Positions 10,365 to 22,934 of a DNA stretch of 64,000 bases are shown here, in pieces; position 1 is the first letter of the stretch, and each line of letters starts with the position of its first letter. The translations under genes and the position numbers were made by a program. The notes under the pieces are model-generated. The model did not search any database, had not been told where the DNA came from, and saw only the letters and a list, made by a program, of their open reading frames with translations. Origin of the DNA: Coffea arabica (lineage: Eukaryota; Streptophyta; Magnoliopsida; Gentianales; Rubiaceae); NCBI RefSeq assembly GCF_036785885.1, contig NC_092322.1, positions 18,250,466-18,314,465 on the forward strand, read 5' to 3'.

Positions 10365-13300
10365 TGTGATAACTCGAGAAAATCTTGAATAAACTTAGCC
10401 ATTATTACCTTATTTCATCATTTGAAATATTATAAATAACAATAATTGGTCAAATTAAATGACAAAATTTAATTGTTCTATAAATTGAGGAGTTAGCAAT
10501 ATCCTAGAATAGTGTAGGAAAACATATATATATTTAACAAGAAGAATTTATTCTAAATATTAGTTACACGAATCAAATAAACATCCGATATGCATATTAC
10601 CGTTTGTGACCTTTGAATATATTGAATAGTGGAATAAGTGATACGTCTAGTTGAATTTCTTTAAGATCAAATGTAATAAAATCTACTGGATAGATGTATT
10701 TAGAAAGTTTTCAAGGTAAATGCAAAATTGGAACAAACGGAAAATTTTGAGTCAAAGTGTGAGGCAATAAAATTTCGGGTTCATGGCAACCAAATAAACT
10801 AAGATGAAAATACCAAACTAACCACCGAATTTCAGATTAAATACCATGCAACCAAGACCCAATCATTAGAAATTTATCAAACAAATTGGGTGCTTGAGGA
10901 ATTAAAACCAATTAGAGGTCAACTAACTAGCTATTAGACCAAACGGTGGAGAGGAAATAAATGGAATTTGGCTGCTGACTTGGGACGGTGGGTAGCTCTC
11001 ATCTGGACAGCTGCCCCGAAGGAATCTGCTGAGTATGCAGTGACCGAATGAGGTGAACATTGGATTGATCAGCACCGAATGAAGAAGCTTGAGTGGTCGG
11101 TGGAGTGAAGGAAATATGTTCAAATGCTCTTCTTACCAACCAAGCATTGGAAACCAAACCGAGAGAGAGAGTTTCGGTCATAACCATTCATTCCAAAACA
11201 CCACCGGGTGAGAAACATTTGTGGTTTTCACTGCTTCCAGTCTGCACCCGAGAGAGTGAGTGGGAGAGAGAGACACTGGTTCGCTTCACTTCTTCAGCTA
11301 GTAACCTCAATACCGCGAGCCAAGCCTGGAAAAAAAAGGGAGAGAGAGCTGGTGCAAGAATTAGAGAGACCGAAGCTGCAACTATTAAAAACGTAACAGA
11401 AAAGGGTAAGACTCTTGTAACCTCCCTTTCATTCCCTGAATACAACCGCATATTGGAATTTAGCAAAGAAAATGAGTTCCTAGCTAAGGTAGAGTTCCGT
11501 TTTGAGGAGGATATTGTCGGACAGCAATGAAGGAACCAAGAGTTGTTGTTGCAGCCATAAACTTGATAAACTTTCTGTAATAACCCCTTAATCATCTAGT
11601 ACACTTGATTATACTTGAATAATCATTGTGGTATGCTGGATTTTACTTACGAAAGAAAAGAAGAGTGCAGCTGAAGGGAGAACCTGTTTAGGGAGGTTAT
11701 CCGCTGAAATCTTTTCAGCTCTATCCGAGAGAAAAAAAAAACTGATCATGCGGTTATTAATCGAATGCATGAAGTAATTTTCTACTAGAGGCTCAAACTA
11801 TATGTTCTCACCTTGTCTTACCTGAGAACCTGGAGTGGTGTTGATAACTTGAGTGAAAATTCTGCTTAGCTGACCGAGAGAAGAACTAGGAAAATTTCCA
11901 GGTTTCCTTATAGATTTTTGGGTTCCAAACACCTACGTTGAGACTTAATCCATGGTATAATATTCTAATCTTAGCATGCATGTTAGATTCAAGTATATAA
12001 TGAAGTAATGAATGGAGAAATTCTTGCTTAAAAACTGATTGCTGTCCAAAATCCATCATGTCCGAAGGAAGAAACAAGTTCTCATCAGCTTTTCCTTTGA
12101 AGTTTTAACTGCTCAAGTGTTTTATATGATATTAAAATTTGGTGTTCTGTACAAGGCTCATTTGTAGTTTAATAAACGTGGTTAACATGTCTAGTTGGGA
12201 TAAAAAAAAACTTGGAAGGAGGAACTTGAGTGAAACGGCAAACATTGGACTGATATATACATAGCTAAGGGATTGCTTAAAAGCTGTAATAATTAAGACT
12301 GATTTATGTGCATAGTTTGCACAAAACATTGGTTACAATTAAATGTTTCTTATCCTAATTCATATTAGATTAAATGTAAGTTAAGTAGTTGGTGATTTAA
12401 TCAATTGGAAAATGAAGTTATAGGATGAAAACTTGAAGTATTATTGCTGAATTTATGTAGATGGGTTGTATAGCAATGAGTTAAAACTTATTTGATGTTT
12501 TAGAAACTCTAAGGTAATTTGTTATGGCTGTATACATGAAATGGCTCCTAATTACTTAAATTGGTTTCTAATTACTTAATATTGTCTTCACAAATATTTT
12601 AAAGACTATAAAATTTGAGAGGCTAGTGTAGTGAAATAAAATTTAAAGTGCACACAACTTAAGCCTTGGCTAGTTAAAAGGAGAACCAATGGAGTGTTTC
12701 TAAGCTTGTATCTTAGGATTTTGAGTGAAAAATAAGTTACAGTTAATTTAAATACCTATAAGATTATAACCTTAGAACCTATGTATAATTCCTGGTTTAA
12801 ATGATAAAATTAATAAGTTTCAAAATAAAATGTAGGATAAATAGTAAAAAAAGAATATATTTGTATTTCAAGGTTAAACTTGATTTTAATAGTTTAAATA
12901 ATAAAGTAAGAATGATAAATGAGCATCTACAGATTATATATTTACCTTGAAATTATTAACTTGTCCCAGGAAATAACTGTGAGTCAGGAAACAAACTCGA
13001 GGCTCAAGAGTAAATTATTTGGATAATTGGTGAGTGTTTTCCGAATTTACGTGTCAAACTGCTTATGTGTACCTAAGTGCAATTATATGGCGAATGTGCT
13101 TATTATGAAATATTGCTAAGTGATTCATTGTGAAGTGTTTTCAATTGTCCCTCGCCTTCTAAGTCGAGGGTACACTTTATTGCACTCGGCTTAGTTGAGT
13201 TTGAAGGTTGATAATTGATCAAGTGATATTGTAAGTGTGCATGACTGTAAGCTGTGTGTGTACTTTATCACACCGGCTGAATTGGGCCCCAAAACCCTCT

Positions 13301-13990
13301 GTTCAACGGACTATTCGAGCCAGCAAAGGGCTTGGTCGGGTAGGACGATAGCTTTGGGTAAGTATTTCGATATACTCAAGTATTACCACGGAGTAGCAGA
13401 TTACTGATATTGATATGGCCATCTATGTGAGGGAAGTGTTTATTGTTTTGGAGGTTATAAGAAGGAGTTCGGTGGAGTGTGTAGTGCATTGAAGTGGCTC
13501 TAATGCGAGCACCGTATCCTTTTAAAGTGATTGTACAGTGAAATGTGCACTACTTGCTTAATTGTACTGATTTGAGTGCTTATTGACTGTTGCTTGCATG
13601 GAAACCTCACGGGCATAAGCTCACCCTTTTAGTTTTATTTTCCTTATAGGGGTTGAAGTTTGAAGGATGATCGGGTAGCATTAAAGTGTTTTGAGTGGTC
13701 TAGTGTTATATATTGATGATAAGACTTGCATTTTGTATCCATTCACGGATAGATTTCTATTTCACACTAGTTGGTGATGTACTTAAGTATGAATGTTTGG
13801 ACGAGTCACTTTTGTAATTTGTAGTAGATAAAACTTTTGTCTTACTAAAAAGTATTAAGAGTGGATGTTTGGATGATTAATGAGAATTGTTATCTCTGAA
13901 GTTAATGTGAGTGAGTGAGTCCTGGCGAGAGCCAGGCAGGCGATCCGCTAACGTCTAGGGTATGCCCTAGGAGAAGGTGGGGTCGTCATA
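10365..13990 (+). mobile_element. solo LTR, 3,626 bp, Ty3-type, with 5-bp target duplication
   Basis: It begins TGTGATAACTCGAGAAAATC, comparable to the TGTGAGGACTTG start of the other LTR, and ends GGGGTCGTCATA. Identical ATCAC repeats flank it (10,360-10,364 and 13,991-13,995). No primer site or polypurine tract belongs to it, so it is a solo LTR left by recombination, inserted inside the older element. It contains a purine-rich GAGA-type leader region (about 11,155-11,375). Open frames there (11,093-11,530 plus, 11,188-11,595 minus) have no recognisable domain and I do not call them genes. Confidence 0.8.
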
Positions 13991-13995
13991 ATCAC

Positions 13996-15228
13996 GATTG
14001 AATTTGAAAAAGTAGAATCGATTGAGGAGATTGGATATATGAATGTAGTTATACATTAGTCGAATAAATGTTTGGCTAGAGTTTTAATAAATGATGGTTA
14101 GATTTGAACTTTGATGGTGGTCATGAACATTTAAGGTGCTAGCACTTTAGATCTGGTTAAGTTTTCCTAAGAATGTATGAATTTGTTATGTGTTTACTTG
14201 ATTTTGATACAGTCTAACTTAAACTAAATATGTATTTATTTTGTAATATTAAATGAATGCACTTTGGCTTTTGATTGACTATCCTTGCTTATATGATCAC
14301 TTGATTTCTATCTTTCTATAAATATATATATATACACTTGGATTTGTGTTAAAAATAAAAACTAGGCAAATGACATTGGGGCGTTCACATAGGTTTAGAC
14401 AACCCCGAAATTAAGGAAGAGTGATTGGAAATCTGTAGCTGACCAAATTAGGAACCCAGGGCCGAGATAGGAGACCAAGTAGTGATGGCCATAAATTGGA
14501 TGACATATTTTTTAGAATATTTAATACCCCAACAAGGCCAAGGGACTGGACTTGCAAATCAACTTAGAGGCCAAGATACGGGAGAGGTTAGGGTTCTAGA
14601 GAGTGTTTAAAATAATAATAGAAAAAGAAGATGTTTTTCGCCTAAGTTTTCTGGAAGTCCTAACCTCAAAGTAGTTGAATCTTGGTTAGCAAATATGGTC
14701 CCTATCTTTGATGTTTTAGGGTACCTAGAGGAAAGGTAAGTGACTTTTGTGGTATTTCAGTTTGGAGGAGCGATTTGTTCATGGTGAAACATGCATGACA
14801 CTTTCGTGTTAGTGATTAGTACTTTAGTAGAAGTTTAAGATTGTACATTATCTGAGATTGAGAATTTTGGATTATGTATGGAGATTCTGAAGAAAAGGGT
14901 TTGGGTTCTAATCTTATATGCAAACTTTTGATGAAATTTGGATGATTGCTTTGATTGAAGATTGTAAAAGGCACTGTTGGGGGAAGCAGTCATAGTTTCT
15001 TCTTGAACATGACTGTTTAAGATGAGGGTATAGTGGAGACTTTTAAAATCAAGCAAAGGGGAGTGATTTGTAAGGAGTATGACTTAGTGCTTTGTTATGT
15101 ACATAAGTGATAATAGCAACCATTTTGGCAAGTATCAAGAATAGAAGTAAGTGTCATAGTATCTTGAGATATTGCTTATTTGTGTTTAAATTTCTCGTTT
15201 ATTTAGTTTAAAAATAGTTAAGAGTAGT
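13996..15228 (+). pseudogene. retrotransposon gag remnant, N-terminal part
   Basis: Internal sequence of the old element between the two solo LTRs. At 14,634-14,789 the plus-strand frame reads FSPKFSGSPNLKVVESWLAN, then VPIFDVLGYLEER, stop, VTFVVFQFGGAICSW, stop. This is the pattern of plant Ty3-type Gag (a PPKFxG...ESWL...IFDVL...W core). A TAA replaces the usual lysine codon after EER and another stop follows the tryptophan, so it is dead. Upstream, 14,380-14,620 probably encodes the basic N-terminus in broken frames. Confidence 0.65.
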
Positions 15229-15233
15229 TTTTC

Positions 15234-18200
15234 TGTGAGGACTTGCAAATTCCTTATATTTTTCTTTAAAATTTCCTTTTATTTGGAAATTATTTGGAAC
15301 TTAGTACTTTATAATGGCCCTACTACCCAATCACCCCACAATAAGTGTAAATGAATATAGAAGTAAGGGTTTCGTTGTTCGTTTTCAAGTTAGAGCGAAT
15401 TAGGGTTTTCACGTTTTTCCGTAATGTGACTATTCAGTATGGAGTGAGGATCAAATTTGGTAGGTAAGAGTGACTTTTGGATGAGGAAATATTATATGAT
15501 TAGAAGTGATAATAATAAGTTAGTGATTAGAAGTTAAAAACCCTAGTATACGCGATTTAAGAAAAATCGGCTCAAACCGATAGGTATCGATCACTACCGA
15601 TTGAACACACCACTTGATTATCACTTCCCTACATGTCCTTGATATTGTTGCAAAATATCTCCCTTATCCTCAGCCCTTATAGCCGAAATATTTGACCCAA
15701 AATGCAAGGAAAAGAAAACAAAATTTTAGTTGGTTTTGGTGGTGACAAGTGTTGGCCACCTATGGTTCCTTGACCAAGCCAATGTCTTACCTTCTTATCT
15801 TTCATTTGAGTTCATTCTTCACCATTTTTTTTTGTTTTGGCTGAGAGCAAGGAGAGACAAAAGAGTGAAGAGAGTTTTCAATTTTCAACCTTGAATCCAA
15901 CCTTTTGAGTGCAAACAAGAAAAACTAAACCGATTAATCACTAGTTTGGAAGCTTGGGAAGTTTGAGGAAAAAAAAATTTCAAGGAGAAGTGGAGGATCC
16001 TTCTTGCAAGCTCTTGTATTGAGGTATAATGGCTGATCAACCTTTCTTTCTCCATTAATCATGATTAAGTTGGGTATTAAGGTTAGAATTGTGCTTGTGA
16101 TGCTTGTTTCAAATGGTTTTGATGATTGGAGTGATGAATTTTGAGTTAGGATTTTGATTGATTCACTTATATTTCTTGTGGGTTAGGTGTTATATGATGT
16201 ATATATATGGTATATAATCTTATAAAGGAGAAAGTAGTGGTAGTTGTAAGGTAAAAATGCGACTTATAGTTTGAATATAGCAAAATTCCAGATTTCTGGA
16301 AATTGTAGCTTCAGTTCTGCCTGATTCTAGTTCACTATGTTAAAGGCCGAATTAGGCTTAGGCTAAAATATGAAAGTTATAGAGAATAATGTTTTATAAT
16401 TGCCTACAAAATTTCAGCTCAATCGGAGTAACGTAGCCTATGAAAAGACCTAAATATCCTGACTGCCTAGGTGAATCCAGCGATCAGTTTTGAATATTTC
16501 ACCAATCTAGTCGTGTCTTTTTACCATGATATGTACTGAACTAATATTTAGCCAAAACATGAAAGTTGTAGTATTATGTCTTAGCTTTCTAACGCCACTG
16601 AAAACGCCTTAATTGGATTTTGGTAGCCTGAGTTATTGTCATTTACACATAATGTGGTTAACTGACCTGTTTGTGAGATTCTGGTTCTGTAATTTAAAAT
16701 TTTGACCTAGATACACTACGAACTGGACTAAGTGATCTTCATCAAAGTTGTAACTCTCTGTCTTAGCTTCGAAACGGTATAAATTGCACCTCAATCCGAT
16801 AAGCGTAGTCTCGATTGTGTCCATTACGCAAAATAACATCAAATCTATCTTTTGTTTCTTGACGCAAACTTCATTTCCGCACATGTTCCTAGCTTGATTT
16901 TGTACTTGTATGACTTTGAGCCTATGGAATGGCTACTGAAATGAGATGATTTTGTGTGTGACTTTGGGATTGATTGAGGAAAACAATGAAGTCATAAATG
17001 ACTGGAAAATAGGTAAATACATAGGGCGTGCTGTCCAAATTTACGTTCGAGGGCTAAACAGCTATACTTGCGACTCGAGTAAGGCTTGAGAGCGAATATC
17101 ACATGAACCATCTAGGATATTTGCATCTTCTTTTATCGAGGTATATAAGTGAGAATTTAGCCGAAACTTGTACCCTTGGAAAAATGAACTTAACGACTAA
17201 TAGAAATACGTTTTCTTTATCACTTTGACTCAAATGGAGATTTTAAAGTTTTACGAGTGAGTATAAGTTTTACAAATATTTTACTTATGTCTTTTGGTTT
17301 AAATGTACTTTTTTCACTGCCAAAATCATATTTATACTTTGTACTAGTACGTATTCGAATTTTCTTTGAATCACTTAAATCTTTGATAGTTGAAGTATAA
17401 TGTATTCTTTTAATTATATTAGAGTTCATCGGTAACTGATGGTATTATCTGGAAGGATATTTTGGATATTATTTTGCGTAAATAAGTGAGTGTTCCTTGT
17501 TTGTTATATTTTCATTGACTATATGGCTTGTTCTTGACTATATGATTACATGTTCCATGTTATCAATGACTGTTAAAACGAATTTTACTAGGTGAGTGTA
17601 TACTTTATCGCACTCAACCTAAATAAATGTGAAATTTTCAATGATTAAATGCTAGTTGCGCATGAATGTAAGCCGTTTGGCTGAACTGGGCCCTTGCCCT
17701 TTGTTACTTGTCGACTCGAGCCAGAAGCGGATTCGGTCGAGCGATTTGGTGACCTTGAGTGAAAGTTTGGTATACTCGAGTATTACCTTGTAGTCTGGTG
17801 GAGCCTGGCCAACGTCTAGGAGGGGTGAATGAAATGAATGAACGAATGTCAATGCAAATGAGGGGTTTTACTTACAAAAATACATTTTCAAATGATTGGA
17901 GAAATAAGGGGATGAAAGGAGAATGAATGAACGAATGAATGAATGGCTCCTTGTGAGCACGTATCCTTTTAATGAATATGTTATTAACACTTTCTATTGT
18001 AAATGTTTCTTGAGTTATTGGTTATCTATGGTTAATGCATTGGCTTTATTGTTTGATTATGTGTTTGGAACCTCACTGAGCTTATAGCTCATCCCTTTAG
18101 TTTTGTTTTCCTTAACAGGGGACGCGAGCAAGGACGAGAGCTCTGTATAGACTAGTTTAGTCTAGTTCTTTTGATTCTTTTGTAATAGTTTTCGCCCTAA

Positions 18201-18436
18201 CACTTGGCAAGGGTTGGATGTATGAGGAATTGGGAACCTTTGTATATTTGAATTTTGTACTTCCTTTGGAGATAGGAATGAATATAAGTTTATGTTTTCA
18301 GTTTGGGGTCGGTATTCGTTTGTTTTGTAAATTTTATCTTCAATTCCTTGAGGTGAATGACTGAGCCCTGGTGAGAGTTGGATAGGCGGTCCGCCGAAAC
18401 CTTTGGTTCGCCTTAGGGGGAAGTGGAGCTGTCACA
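15234..18436 (+). mobile_element. solo LTR, 3,203 bp, Ty3-type, with 5-bp target duplication
   Basis: It begins TGTGAGGACTTGCAAATTCC and ends GGAGCTGTCACA, with identical TTTTC repeats on both sides (15,229-15,233 and 18,437-18,441). There is no adjoining primer site. It sits inside the gag region of the older element: Gag N-terminal sequence lies to the left and the zinc-knuckle region to the right. The LTR includes several repeats of a phrase on the theme AAAGTT(A/G)TAG...CTTAGCTTTC (about 16,360-16,790), reminiscent of long LTRs of plant chromovirus (Tekay/Del-like) elements. The lineage is inference. Confidence 0.85.
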
Positions 18437-18441
18437 TTTTC

Positions 18442-19454
18442 ATGGATTATTTGGAAGCAAAAGAACTTAAGAGTTATATAGTTAGAGTTTCAATTTGTGA
18501 TTCGCTACTCAATTATATACTATGATTTGTCTGGCAGGTTGTTATTTGAGATTAAGTGATTCAATGATATGAAAAATTTGGAAGATATACATGAAGAAAT
18601 AGAGGTTCTTCGAAAAAAGGTAGAGTTCCAAAAGAAATTGGCTAAAAACTAGGAAGGACAATGGAAACAAGAGTATACGGAGAAAATGGAGTTACTGAGC
18701 AAGAATATGAAAATAAAAAATATAATATATACGAAGGGATACTAGAGGAGTTGCAAAATAAGTTCGACTTGGTGCATTCTGCTATTCGAGTTGTATCTCA
18801 AGACATTTTCAGCAACCAAATTAAAAGTGGTAAAGGAAGCTTCCACATTATCAAAGGGAAATGCAAAAATATTAATGGAGATAAACATGCCATGAAGGAA
18901 AGAAAGAATGGATATTTTAAGAAGAAATTTGTAACCGTTAAGTGTGAAATTTATGACAAAATCTCATACTAGAATATGTGAGTTGAAAATTAGTGCCTTG
19001 TAGATGCTGCAACTTTGGACGTCAAGTGAGAGACTGCCCGAAATAAATGACTTAAGCTGTGGAAAATCTGTTATTTTAGTCGAAGTTAGCCCTTCATGAT
19101 GTTTTATCTGAAAACGTTATATTTGTTGGCCTATATATAGCGAAAGTTTTATGTAGTAAGTTGGATTCCAGTTATAAATCTTGAACTTGAAATCTGATAT
19201 TTGCATTAGTAATATGAAATGCCTATGTTCGATTGACATTAAATTCCTATCCATAAGTCAATTGCTGCAATTTAGTTTCGGATTTAGGAGAATTATTTAT
19301 TTGTGATTAGTAAGGAAGAAATTTTGATGAGAAAGGGTAATATGTGTATAGTTTGGATAAGTCGGAGGAAATCCTGTAGAAGAGAGAACTTGAGTTTATT
19401 TTGCGAGCAAAGGGTGAGAATTTTGAGCACGAAATTCTTTTAAGGGGGAAAGAA
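18442..19454 (+). pseudogene. retrotransposon gag C-terminus (zinc knuckle) and element 3' end
   Basis: Continuation of the old element after the solo LTR. An open frame at 18,661-18,972 is K/E-rich. At 18,999-19,045 another frame reads CRCCNFGRQVRDCPK and a stop: a CCHC zinc knuckle in which the histidine position is Q and one spacer residue is missing. Very little pol remains: about 400 bp separate the knuckle from the polypurine tract, so nearly all of pol has been deleted. Confidence 0.6.
19442..19454 (+). promoter_or_regulatory. retrotransposon polypurine tract
   Basis: AAGGGGGAAAGAA directly precedes TGAGAAGATTCG, the start of the 3' LTR. Just upstream, GAGCACGAAATTCTTTTAAG is the kind of sequence that commonly ends plant Ty3-type pol genes. 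Confidence 0.7.
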
Positions 19455-19980
19455 TGAGAAGATTCGAAAATTATTTTATATTTTCTCTTATTTTTGAAAA
19501 AAAATTAATTTATATTTTCTTTTATCTTAATTTACTGCCTTAATTTCATGGTGACTTTAATGGTTGAGTCAAGATTTCTATCTTTTCCCTTTTATAATTT
19601 GGTGCATGTTAAATTTCGTAGTGCATTAAACTGGTGTGACTGACTAGTGAGATGTAACAAATTTGGTGGACGAGAATGGATGTGGTATTAGAGAAATTAT
19701 GTGATTAGAAGTGCTAAAAGTAAATTAGAGAAACACAAGATAGATTGGTTGTTAGAGACACGAGAGAGACAAAGAGATAGATTTGAGTTACTTTCTTGAC
19801 AAGTGGCAATCATCCATCTAACTTTGGATCAAGGCTTTGACTAAAACTAGTCAAATATTTATTTTGGATTAAGCTTCTATTTCACCAAAAAAACCTTTCT
19901 TTTCTTCACCCATTTAGCTGAAATTATAGAGAGAAAAGAGAGAAAGAAACCTTCAAATTTTACCTCGAAATCTTGCTTGA
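19455..19980 (+). mobile_element. truncated 3' LTR of the old Ty3-type retrotransposon
   Basis: It starts TGAGAAGATTCGAAAATT after the polypurine tract. It resembles the first ~750 bp of the solo LTR at 15,234, sharing phrases such as AAATTATGTGATTAGAAGTG versus AATATTATATGATTAGAAGTG and a purine-rich GAGAGA stretch. It stops at about 19,980, where the hAT fragment begins. Confidence 0.65.
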
Positions 19981-19984
19981 TTTT

Positions 19985-20612
19985 GTGGAAAAAAGACTTG
20001 TTGGTAATAGGGAGAATTACAAGCATTTATTGGAATACATGCATCATAAAATCACAAAGCTATAGCCATGTCAGTATCATGCCATCTCTCTTTACTTTGC
20101 ATACAAGACTTGATACTCGGTTGAGAATGATCAAGAGATTTACCTGCCATATAAGATTCAATGCCATGTGTTTTTTTTCCCCTTATTCCCACTCACATTA
20201 GTTTGAGTTGCCTTTATTTTTCGTTAAAGAATTTCTTGAACATCATCAGCTTCAAATCCTACTACACTTCGGCCAAATGGATTTCCAATTTCAAATATTC
20301 TTTTTTTCTCTTTTGCTTTTTGAACATTTTCATTCAATGAATCTTCCATTATCTGTTGAACATCATTTGGCACATTTTGCATGGAGCAACATTACCCTTA
20401 ACTTTTGCAAGATGATGTTTCATTCGATTAATACCTCCCCCTCTAAAAGTACCATTGCACTATTGACATATCAAAATTTTTCTACCTTGCGAATCTTGTC
20501 CTTCTATAACATGTCTCCAAGTCATATCAGTTTTTTGTCTATAATTTTCAGAACTTGACTTTGATGCCGATCCTTCATTTGTTGGTGTGGATTGTGAATC
20601 AGTACCTTCCAT
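19985..20612 (-). pseudogene. hAT transposase fragment with BED zinc finger
   Basis: Minus strand. The start codon is at 20,610-20,612 (MEGTDSQSTPTNEGSASKSS), followed by the BED-finger core MTWRHVIEG...GRKILICQ, stop, CNGTFRGGGINRMKHHLAK, GNVAPCKMCQ. Further down come KSCMQSKERWHDTDMAIAL, stop, FYDACIPINACNSPYYQQ, which matches the hAT region after the finger. It is broken by stops (one where a tyrosine or cysteine is expected in the finger, one at a conserved tryptophan position) and by a frameshift near 20,370. The catalytic and hATC parts are missing: the fragment ends at about 19,985 against the truncated LTR. Confidence 0.7.
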
Positions 20613-22890
20613 TGTCCTTCATTAGAAAGAACATTGAAAATATTAAATAATTTTAAAAACCCCTATAAATAAAAATCTACAGCAATTATTACACATGAAA
20701 ATACATTGCAAAGTTGAAATACACATAGCTATCATGATCTGTACAAAAAAAAAATAATCAGCATGAAATATTCTATATTCTTAACATATTATTTGATTTA
20801 TTTTATTAACTCGTCATCAGGAGAAGGATATTAAAAATCAAACTCATGAGTTCGAATCACCTAAACAGCTCACACAAAAGCTATAGTAAAAATACAGCTG
20901 AAAATCTGGATAATTAATTTGCTACAATGGTTTCAGTGCTCCAAACTCCAGTCATCCCTTAAATAAGGATTAACAATGAACATTCAAGAGAAGACTTTAC
21001 TGACAATGAAAAGAAAAATAGGCAACCATTTTGCAAAAGAAAACAACCTTTAAAATCAACTTGAACCCCTGTAAATGACAGACCTACCAATTTCAATTCT
21101 ACTTTCTATTTGAGCATTTGGAAGTTGGAACATAGGTAAGAACATTAGAACCAGCATAACAAACTTCAAGGTAATTCAATAATTAGCAAATTATATTTAT
21201 TTTGTTGATGCACAAGATAGTAAGAGGCCGACATCCAGTTTTATACACAAAATTTAGCTCAAACCTTAAAAAATATAACACAACTAAGAGATATCCAGTT
21301 TTATGCAACAATAGTAGAAAGAAGAAACAAATGGAACTTAAAATTACCACAAGACTTAGTTAGCAAACTTTCTAAGTCAACAATATAACAAAAGTACCCA
21401 TAGAAAAACATCATTCAGATTAATGTTATCCAAACACAACAATGAGTAGTCTTCTCAAAAGTGGCTACCTTCAAGCCATTACTAATTCTCATCCTTAGAT
21501 TATGCAAAAACCCATGCCAACCATTAACATTTTGTAACTGCAGCTTTCTTACCCACTTCAAACAATTTGAACCAAAATGTCGTAAAAGATGAAAAAACTC
21601 AAAATGATGATTTGCAATCCTGCATCTTTTACTGATTAACGCTCATAACTAAAACTTTTCGACAATTCGTCACTCCAAAAAACAACATTTCCTTTTTCTT
21701 TTCAATCTTTGAATTTATCCATATCTACTTTAGATGACAACTTGCAAACTTTTTTTTTCTCTAGTACATAATGTAGCACAAACATAAATTGCAAGAAGAA
21801 AGTTAAAGCAACAGTATGTGCCACTTGAATCATATCTCAAACTAATCAAATATTCATCCAATCCACTAGAGAGTCGATCAGGGATTCTCGCTTGGCCATT
21901 TCTAAGGTTACTTTTCCCTTGGCCCTTATAAAACTTCTTCAATCTTTAAACCAACAATGTATCGAATTAACATCTGATTCAAACTAATTGTGAAATAGGA
22001 AACAAATTGAATAGGACAGAGAACAAAAATACAAGTGGCTATATCTATAGTTAGCGAAAGTAAAGTAGGCGGCTTTCTCATTCAATTCACAATTTCCCCA
22101 AAATACAAGTGGTAGGAGTAGTTAATAACTATATGAAGAATAATTCTGTTGTGATCCACACCCATTCATATCTTTCACCGACTGTTACTCTCTGTCTCAC
22201 TCTCCTGATTCTCTTTTTCCTTTCTCCAGATTCTCTAATAAGGACATATTATTCACATCCTTAATATCCAAATCCCAAATGCCCAGCATAATGAATCAAC
22301 AAAATACTGAAATTCCAGTCACAGATCAACTTTAGCATAACGAATCAGCAACAATAGCCTTCAGATTGTAAAAATTACCAGATTTAGCTTCAGTTCACCC
22401 GCGTGTTAATTACTTGATTGTCTTGAAATTTGAAGAAACTGGTGGTGTTGCTGTGGTGGAGGCTAGAGATTGAAGGATAGATGACTATCAGAAATCATGA
22501 TTAGGAAACGATCGATGAATTTCAAGAGATGGCGGTGGAGGTTTTTAGCTTTAAGTTATCGGCGCTGAAGAAGAAAGGAAGAAAATCTACGAGAAGAGAA
22601 GCAGAGTAGCGGCTGACCCAAGTTTTGTCAATTTGTTCAATTTTTTTAGTCATTTTTTAGCTTTTTTGGTTGGTTAGTCAACTGTCAAATTGTCAAACTT
22701 TGACTGAAAAAAGGCCAAAAAAGAAAAAAAAAATTGAGGTTAATCAAAATTTTCGGTTCACCGGTCAAACTCGGTCTATGACAGGGTTTGACCGATTTTA
22801 TAACATTCGAGTTTTTTAACTAACTTGGACCGGATGCCTGGCCAGTTCCTGATTAGATCGACCGGTCCGGTTTGAGTCTGAAAACACAGA
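20613..22890. other. 5' region of the hAT fragment, no further gene
   Basis: Upstream of the broken transposase on its own (minus) strand. The right part (about 22,740-22,885) contains GGTTCACCGGTCAAACTCGG, ACAGGGTTTGACCGA and GACCGGTCCGGTTTGAGTC. Such GACCGGT-rich termini are common at ends of plant DNA transposons, so the element probably ends near 22,885. Between 20,620 and 22,600 I see no gene. Confidence 0.4.
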
Positions 22891-22934
22891 AAAGTTGTAC
22901 TTGCTTGTAAATAGTATTTTGACAAGTGTTTAAC

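Noticed and set aside
11093..11595. Overlapping frames on both strands in the LTR as a gene
   Set aside because: They lie within the solo LTR leader region, are low-complexity GA-rich, and have no recognisable domain.
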